Source: Pseudomonadota bacterium
GTDB taxonomy: Bacteria; Pseudomonadota; Gammaproteobacteria; Xanthomonadales; Xanthomonadaceae
Direction of reading: 5' to 3'
DNA: 19,550 bases
NCBI GenBank assembly: GCA_023399815.1
Contig: JAEWOJ010000008.1
Location: forward strand, 1-19,550
How positions within the stretch are numbered: the stretch's first letter is position 1; every line of letters starts with the position of its first letter. This document shows, piece after piece, positions 15,454 to 19,550 of this stretch. The translations under genes were made by a program, and so were the position numbers. Under the pieces are notes generated by a model, which was given only the letters and a program-made list of their open reading frames with translations, did no database searches and was not told the origin of the DNA.

Positions 15454-16692
15454 TTACGCGCCGTTCCTGGCCGCGTAGTCCTGCGCCTGGCGCATCACCC
15501 GCAGCACGTTGCCGCTCCAGATGTTGGCGATCTGCGCCTCGCTCAGGCCACGGCGCTGCAGCCAGGCGGTGATCTTGGGCAGGTCGGTGATGTCGCTCAT
15601 GCCCGGCAGGCCGCCGCCGCCGTCCCAGTCCATGCCGATGCCGACGTGGTCGGGGCCGACCACGTCGAGGATGTGGCCGAAGTGGGCGAAGAAGTCGTCC
15701 AGCGTCGCCTGCTTGCGCGGCAGGCGCTTGTCCAGCTCGGCCTGCGCGCGCGCCAGTTCCACGCCCTTTTCGATCGGCATGTCGTCCCAGTCGCCCAGCC
15801 GCTGTTCGATCGCCTGCTCGGCCTGCTTGCGTTCCTCGCTCGGCGTCTCGTCGACGAGGTAGCCGCCATAGGCGTTGACCTGGATCACCCCGCCCTTGGC
15901 CGCGAGCTGGCGCAGGCGCGCGTCGTCGAGGTTGCGCGGGTGGTCGAACACCGCCTTGGAAGCGCTGTGCGAGAGGATGAACGGCACCGGCAGCATCGCC
16001 ACCAGGTCGTCGAACACCGCGTCGGAGGCATGCGACTGGTCGATCACGATGCCCAGCCGCACCGCCTCCCCGACCAGCGCCTTGCCAGCCGGACTCAGGC
16101 CCTTCCACTCCGCGCCCTTGGGATCGGTGGCCGAATCGGCGAACTCGTTGTTGGCGAAGTGCACGGTGGACATCAGCCGCAGGCCGGCCTTCTGGTAGAA
16201 GCCCAGCAGCGACGGGTCGGCCACCAGCGGGCTGCCGTTCTCCATGCTGATGTAGACCACGCGCTTGCCGGCGGCCTTGATCCGCGCCGCATCGTCGGCG
16301 GTGAGCGCCAGCTGGAACTTGTCCGGGTGCGCGGCCAGCATCTCGCGTATCTCCAGCAGCCGCATCAGGCCGTGGTCGCGCTCGGCCAGGTGCGCGGCGG
16401 CACTGCGGTCGCCCTGGTCGGTGTAGATCGCCCAGAAACCGCCATCGAGCGCGCCGTCCAGCATCCGCGGGTAGTCCACCTGCGACAGTGCGTTATGGTC
16501 GTGGCGATGCAGGATGTCGAAGCCGGGCCGGGCGAGATTGGCCGGCGTGTCGAGGTGGCTGTCCAGGGTCAGCAGGCGCTGCTGCAGCGCCTTGGCGCGG
16601 GCCAGTTCGGCCTGGGTGAACTCGATGGCCTGGGCGGACAGCGGTGCGCTCAACGCCAGCGCGAGCAGCAGGGACAGACGACGCAGCGACAT
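15454..16692 (-). CDS. Membrane-dipeptidase-like peptidase, family M19, exported
   Basis: A 412-residue dinuclear zinc dipeptidase of the M19 (renal dipeptidase) family, predicted to cleave dipeptides in the periplasm. A signal peptide (1-22, ending LSAQA) follows the ATG at 16692, which has GAGG five bases upstream; an open frame extends further upstream into repeat DNA and is not coding. The metal ligands are visible in family order: His46 and Asp48 (LTLDSHLDTP), the bridging Glu151 (VYISMENGSPL), His221 (IDQSHASD, family D-x-SH) and His242 (FILSHSASKAVFDHPRN). Asp355 sits in GIGMDWDGGGGLPGM. The STVHFANNEFADSATD loop also matches, as does the C-terminal IWSGNVLRVM. Typical bacterial length once the signal is removed. 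It is flanked by REP pairs on both sides and appears monocistronic. Confidence 0.95.
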   Translation of the reverse strand: MSLRRLSLLLALALSAPLSAQAIEFTQAELARAKALQQRLLTLDSHLDTPANLARPGFDILHRHDHNALSQVDYPRMLDGALDGGFWAIYTDQGDRSAAAHLAERDHGLMRLLEIREMLAAHPDKFQLALTADDAARIKAAGKRVVYISMENGSPLVADPSLLGFYQKAGLRLMSTVHFANNEFADSATDPKGAEWKGLSPAGKALVGEAVRLGIVIDQSHASDAVFDDLVAMLPVPFILSHSASKAVFDHPRNLDDARLRQLAAKGGVIQVNAYGGYLVDETPSEERKQAEQAIEQRLGDWDDMPIEKGVELARAQAELDKRLPRKQATLDDFFAHFGHILDVVGPDHVGIGMDWDGGGGLPGMSDITDLPKITAWLQRRGLSEAQIANIWSGNVLRVMRQAQDYAARNGA

Positions 16693-16740
16693 GCGGGCCT
16701 CGGCCTTGGGGAAAGGCCAAGACCATACCGCAGGAGCGGC

Positions 16741-16852
16741 TGTAGGAGCGACGTCAGTCGCGATGGGGCCTTGCACGAGGTGTTCCAGCGCATGCATGCG
16801 GCGGCCGGGGAAATCCGTGCAAGGCCCCATCGCGACTGACGTCGCTCCTACA
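16741..16852. repeat. Perfect 37-base inverted repeat of REP units
   Basis: Bases 16741-16777 and 16816-16852 are exact reverse complements over 37 positions, separated by 38 bases. Each arm begins TGTAGGAGCGACGTCAGTCG; the internal GCGAC-GTCA-GTCGC hairpin differs from the GCCA-loop version at 15.4, 18.2 and 19.5 kb. The arms extend through CGATGGGGCC to TTGCACG, longer than the other pairs. It lies 48 bases upstream of the dipeptidase start, between that gene and the methyltransferase gene end. Confidence 0.9.
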
Positions 16853-16909
16853 GGAAGAAACCGCCAAACCGGTGCTGGCCGTGGGCGCGCCAGCGCATTT
16901 GCGCTTCGA

Positions 16910-16980
16910 TAGTGCCGGCCGCTGGCCGGCATCCGCAGGGATGTTGGATGTGCAGGGTTGCCGGCCAGCGGCCGGCACTA
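16910..16980. repeat. SMAG-like palindromic repeat pair (TAGTGCCGGCCGCTGGCCGG)
   Basis: Two 22-base units (16910-16931 and 16959-16980) are perfect inverted copies, 27 bases apart. Each is itself nearly palindromic (GCCGGCC-GCT-GGCCGGC). The right copy, read on the minus strand, carries the full GTAG head. The sequence matches the SMAG family described in Stenotrophomonas maltophilia as I recall it. It abuts the stop codon of the methyltransferase gene, so it forms the 3' end of that transcript. Confidence 0.82.
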
Positions 16981-16981
16981 C

Positions 16982-18151
16982 TCAGTCCACCACGCGGCAG
17001 AACACGGCCTTGAGGTAGCGCGACTCGGGCACGTGCGCCATGAACGGATGATCCGGGCCGGCGCCGGCCACCTTCAGGATCTGGATCGTGCGGCCGGAAT
17101 AGAACGCGGCGCGGCGCAGCATGTCCAGGAACTGCTCTTCGGACACCAGCCCGGTGCAGGAGAACGTGGCGAACAGGCCGCCGGGCTTGACCACGCCCAG
17201 CGCCAGCTTGTTCATGTCCAAGTACTTCTTCAGCGCGTTGATGACCTGGTCGCGGTCGCGGGTCATCTTCGCCGGGTCCAGGATCACCACGTCGTACTGC
17301 TCGCCGCGGTTGGCGGCGTCGCGCAGCCACGGGAAGATGTCGGCCTGCACGAACTTCGGCTTGGCGTTGTTGAGCCGCGCGTTGCCCTTGGCGATCTGGA
17401 TCACGTCCTGGTCGATATCCACGCCCAGCACCTCGCTGGCGCCGCGCGCGGCCGCGTAGACCGCGAAACCGCCGGTGTTGCAGCACAGGTCGAGCACGCT
17501 CTTGCCCTCGACCTGCTGGCTCAGCCACTGCCGGTTCTCGCGCTGGTCGGCGAAGAAGCCGGTCTTGTGCGCGCCGGCCGGGTCGGCGCGGAACTTCACG
17601 CCGTACTCGGTGATGACCGCCGGTTCGGTGGTGGTGTTGCCGTGGAAGTCGAAGCTCTCCTGCTTCTGCACGTGCTCGTCGGCGAAGCTGTGGAAACGGC
17701 AGCCCGGGAACTGGGTGCGCAACGCCTCGTAGATCCACTCGCGATGGCGGAACATGCCGGCGGCGAAGAACTCGACCACGATCAGGTCGCCATAGCGGTC
17801 CACCACCAGGCCGGACAGGCCGTCGCCCTCGCTGTGCACCACGCGCCAGGCGTCGGAGACCGCGTCCAGCTTCAGCACGTCGCGGCGCAGCGACACCGCC
17901 TCGGCGATCCTGCGGATGAACCAGGCCTGGTCCACCTCCACCTCCGGGCGGGTTTCCAGGATGCGCACGGCGATGCGCGAATGGCCGTTGTAGAAACCGC
18001 GGCCGATCCACTCCCCGTCCACGCCGACCACCTCGACGATGGTGCCGGGCTTGGGCTTGGCGACGGGCTTCTCGACCAGCTTCTGGAAAATCCACGGGTG
18101 GCTGGAGCGCCACGCGTTCTTCAGGCGTACGACGGGGTTGGCGGTATTCAT
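16982..18151 (-). CDS. rlmI: Class I SAM-dependent 23S rRNA methyltransferase, RlmI type
   Basis: RlmI makes 5-methylcytosine at position 1962 of 23S rRNA. The 389-residue product has the family's layout: an N-terminal PUA-like RNA-binding domain (about 5-75, RLKNAWRSSHPWIF, FYNGHSRIAVRIL), a middle domain with SEGDGLSGLVVDRYGDLIVV, then the Rossmann domain. KTGFFADQRENR (196-207) and VLDLCCNTGGFAVYAAARGA (219-238, SAM motif I) are diagnostic. Motif IV is VILDPAKM, where family members usually have DPP. The catalytic cysteine is Cys332 (FATFSCTGLVSEEQF). Together these set it apart from RNA N-methyltransferases. The ATG at 18151 begins the PUA domain directly. The E. coli protein is 396 residues, so this is full length. 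It has no co-directional neighbour, and a SMAG-like pair sits at its stop. Paralogues of unknown specificity exist, so the exact target base is inferred. Confidence 0.88.
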   Translation of the reverse strand: MNTANPVVRLKNAWRSSHPWIFQKLVEKPVAKPKPGTIVEVVGVDGEWIGRGFYNGHSRIAVRILETRPEVEVDQAWFIRRIAEAVSLRRDVLKLDAVSDAWRVVHSEGDGLSGLVVDRYGDLIVVEFFAAGMFRHREWIYEALRTQFPGCRFHSFADEHVQKQESFDFHGNTTTEPAVITEYGVKFRADPAGAHKTGFFADQRENRQWLSQQVEGKSVLDLCCNTGGFAVYAAARGASEVLGVDIDQDVIQIAKGNARLNNAKPKFVQADIFPWLRDAANRGEQYDVVILDPAKMTRDRDQVINALKKYLDMNKLALGVVKPGGLFATFSCTGLVSEEQFLDMLRRAAFYSGRTIQILKVAGAGPDHPFMAHVPESRYLKAVFCRVVD

Positions 18152-18195
18152 CGGCCTATTCTAATGGCCGGCCGCGTCGCCTGCCTTTGCCTCCC

Positions 18196-18264
18196 GCAGG
18201 AGCGACGCCAGTCGCGACGGGCTTTCCCGGTAGAGCCCCATCGCGACTGGCGTCGCTCCTACAG
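18196..18264. repeat. REP inverted pair (GTAGGAGCGACGCC family)
   Basis: AGGAGCGACGCCAGTCGCGA (18198-18217) and its exact reverse complement (18241-18260) enclose a spacer with CTTTCCCG and a GGGCT/AGCCC inner pairing, matching the 15.4-kb element. The right arm keeps the GTAG head (CTAC on this strand, 18259-18262), while the left head is altered to GCAG. It separates the divergent methyltransferase and TerC genes and lies upstream of the riboswitch. Confidence 0.85.
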
Positions 18265-18309
18265 GGGGAGGGGCCGGTTTGACGCGCTCCTCCGGCGTCC
18301 GCACAATGG

Positions 18310-18445
18310 CCCGCAGAAGGGGAGTAGCTCCCAGACGTTGTCGCCGTCAGTTCGAGCCGCAAGGCTCCGGTGCAACGGCAGTTCTGGCCAACGGGACTGT
18401 GAGCGAGACCTTCGCCGCATTGGCGAAGCTCTGTCCCCGGTCTCC
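18310..18445 (+). promoter_or_regulatory. yybP-ykoY manganese riboswitch upstream of the TerC-family gene
   Basis: The yybP-ykoY aptamer binds Mn2+ and turns on manganese exporters and related membrane proteins. Both conserved loops are present: AAGGGGAGTAGCTCCC at 18317-18332, and GTGAGCGAGACCTTCGCC at 18399-18416, whose last part forms a perfect CTTCGCC/GGCGAAG hairpin (18410-18416 and 18422-18428). Between them lies a GAGCC-GCAA-GGCTC hairpin (18354-18367), a helix expected in the variable arm. The downstream gene is a TerC/Alx-family protein, the standard partner of this class. Boundaries are approximate. There is no hairpin with a U-tract between aptamer and ATG, so control is more likely at translation or through Rho. 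Confidence 0.87.
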
Positions 18446-18475
18446 CCCGATTCCGCGTCCAGCTCTTGGCCCGTG

Positions 18476-18508
18476 TGGTTCCAAGAAACCTTCACAGGAC
18501 CGGAACTC
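18476..18508 (+). promoter_or_regulatory. Possible expression platform covering the terC-family ribosome binding site
   Basis: GTTCC at 18478-18482 can pair with GGAAC at 18502-18506, part of the purine stretch (AGGACCGGAA) that serves as Shine-Dalgarno for the ATG at 18511. This would hide the site unless the aptamer rearranges. The pairing is only five base pairs and is an inference. Confidence 0.3.
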
Positions 18509-18510
18509 CC

Positions 18511-19473
18511 ATGATCCAGACAATCGGTAATCCCTGGCTTTGGGGCGGCTTCATCGCCGTCGTCGCCGCTGCCCTGCTGATCGACCTGGTGCTGATGCGC
18601 CACGGCGGCCCGCACAAGGTGACCTTCAAGGAGGCCCTGCTGTGGTCCATCGGCTGGGTCGCCCTGGCCCTGGCCTTCAATGCGGGCCTCTGGTACTACC
18701 TGAACGAGACCGCCGGCACCGCGGTGGCCAACGAGATCGGCCTGCAGTTCCTGACCGGCTACCTGATCGAAAAGGCCCTGGCGGTCGACAACATCTTCGT
18801 GTTCCTGCTGATCATGGGCTACTTCGCGGTGCCCGAGACGCAGCGCCAGCGCGTGCTGATCATCGGCATTCTCGGTGCCATCGCGCTGCGTTCGGTCATG
18901 ATCTTCGCCGGTGCGGTGCTGGTGAGCCAGTTCCACTGGCTGCTGTACGTGTTCGGCGCGTTCCTGCTGTTCACCGGCTGGAAGATGTGGTTCGCCGCCG
19001 GCCAGGAACCGAGCCTGGACGACAATCCGGCGCTGAAGTTCATGCGCCGGCACCTGCGCATCACCCACGAATACAACGGCAACCGCCTGCTCGCCGAGAA
19101 GGACGGCGTGCGCTGGTTCACCCCGATGTTCGTGGTGCTGATCCTGATCGCGGTCACCGACGTGATCTTCGCGGTGGACTCGATCCCGGCCATCTTCGCC
19201 ATCACCACCGACCCGTTCGTGGTGCTGACCTCGAACGTGTTCGCGGTGCTGGGCCTGCGCGCGATGTTCTTCCTGCTGGCCGGCATGGCCGACCGCTTCC
19301 ACCTGCTGCCGTACGGGCTGGCGGTGATCCTGGGCTTCATCGGCGCCAAGATGCTGCTGATCGACGTGTTCCACATCCCGGTGCCGGTGTCGCTGGGCGT
19401 GGTCGCGGCGATCCTGGCGGTGACGATGGTGCTGAGCCTGAAGCTGCCGCCGCGCGACAGCCACCGCACGTAA
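18511..19473 (+). CDS. TerC/Alx-family membrane protein, probable manganese exporter
   Basis: A 320-residue inner-membrane protein of the TerC family (Alx/YkoY branch), whose members export Mn2+ or supply it to secreted proteins. There are about nine hydrophobic segments. The paired acidic metal-site motifs are clear: GYLIEKALAVDNIFVFLLI (83-101; Glu87, Asp93) and LIAVTDVIFAVDSIPAIFAIT (212-232; Asp217, Asp223). The cytoplasmic loop between the two halves (about 163-203, RITHEYNGNRLLAEKDGVRWFTPMF) is typical of Alx. The ATG at 18511 gives the normal N-terminus (MIQTIGNPWLWGGFIAVV) and has AGGA and GGAA upstream. The yybP-ykoY aptamer in the leader supports a role in manganese homeostasis and predicts induction by excess Mn2+. 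E. coli Alx is the closest characterised relative by motif and regulation, so a tellurite role is unlikely despite the family name. Confidence 0.93.
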   Translation: MIQTIGNPWLWGGFIAVVAAALLIDLVLMRHGGPHKVTFKEALLWSIGWVALALAFNAGLWYYLNETAGTAVANEIGLQFLTGYLIEKALAVDNIFVFLLIMGYFAVPETQRQRVLIIGILGAIALRSVMIFAGAVLVSQFHWLLYVFGAFLLFTGWKMWFAAGQEPSLDDNPALKFMRRHLRITHEYNGNRLLAEKDGVRWFTPMFVVLILIAVTDVIFAVDSIPAIFAITTDPFVVLTSNVFAVLGLRAMFFLLAGMADRFHLLPYGLAVILGFIGAKMLLIDVFHIPVPVSLGVVAAILAVTMVLSLKLPPRDSHRT

Positions 19474-19496
19474 CAGGCCCGCATCTCCCCTCCTGT

Positions 19497-19550
19497 GTAG
19501 GACTGTGTAGGAGCGTTGTAGGAGCGACGCCAGTCGCGATGGGGCTTTCC
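19497..19550. repeat. REP element cut by the window edge, with stacked GTAGGA heads
   Basis: A left arm of the GTAGGAGCGACGCC family begins at 19518 and runs through CAGTCGCGATGGGGCTTTCC to the last base. By analogy with the 15.4- and 18.2-kb pairs, the inverted right arm should follow just beyond the window. Two additional heads (GTAGGA at 19497 and 19507) sit 10-11 bases apart immediately upstream. It lies 24 bases after the TerC-family stop, where it may also end the transcript. Confidence 0.82.

Noticed and set aside
16958..18514. Plus-strand open frame of about 520 codons opposite the rRNA methyltransferase
   Set aside because: It runs through a SMAG repeat, a REP pair and the riboswitch; the minus-strand RlmI gene explains the region.
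15354..19550. CRISPR array or insertion sequence suggested by repeated GTAGGAGCGACG blocks
   Set aside because: The copies are inverted pairs scattered in separate intergenic gaps, without regular spacers, transposase or target duplications; they fit REP/SMAG elements.
1..19550. A new defence, secondary-metabolite or phage system
   Set aside because: All full-length genes belong to familiar housekeeping, transport or envelope families. There are no integrase, toxin-antitoxin, nuclease-helicase or biosynthetic clusters and no compositional island.

Overview
The window is high-GC DNA (mostly G or C at third codon positions) with a gammaproteobacterial, most likely Xanthomonadaceae/Lysobacteraceae, character (Stenotrophomonas, Pseudoxanthomonas, Luteimonas or Lysobacter type). 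The reasons are an mla cluster with mlaA attached to its end, two large TonB-dependent receptors, and numerous GTAG-headed palindromic repeats of the REP/SMAG type between genes. No rRNA, tRNA, CRISPR, prophage or transposase gene is visible. The gene content reads as ordinary chromosome.

Layout. 1-1953: the end of a phospholipid-transport operon, mlaC (cut by the window edge), mlaB and mlaA, closed by a hairpin. 2293-2838 (-): a glutathione-peroxidase-like thiol peroxidase, divergent from a 1040-residue Oar-like TonB-dependent receptor (3084-6206); an AT-rich promoter island lies between them. 6291-7844 (-): rmuC. 7924-8115: a short remnant that looks like the start of a nucleoside 2-deoxyribosyltransferase-like gene. 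8140-9154: a LysE/RhtB exporter followed by a DUF488 gene. 9444-11311: an APC amino-acid permease directly followed by an ArsC/low-molecular-weight phosphatase. 11535-15333: a second TonB-dependent receptor followed after 16 bases by a secreted phytase-like esterase, probably one outer-membrane uptake/hydrolysis unit. 15454-16692 (-): an exported M19 dipeptidase. 16982-18151 (-): an RlmI-type 23S rRNA methyltransferase. 18511-19473: a TerC/Alx-family membrane protein preceded by a recognisable yybP-ykoY manganese riboswitch.

Functionally the window is weighted to the envelope: outer-membrane lipid asymmetry (Mla), outer-membrane import (two TonB receptors, phytase-like partner), periplasmic peptide breakdown, amino-acid import and export, and manganese export under riboswitch control. 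The intergenic gaps from 15.3 kb onward are filled with inverted REP pairs, including a perfect 37-base inverted repeat.

I found no convincing undescribed multi-gene system. The items most worth a second look are the riboswitch and its leader, the REP families with their stacked GTAGG heads, the deoxyribosyltransferase-like remnant, and the receptor/phytase-like pair.
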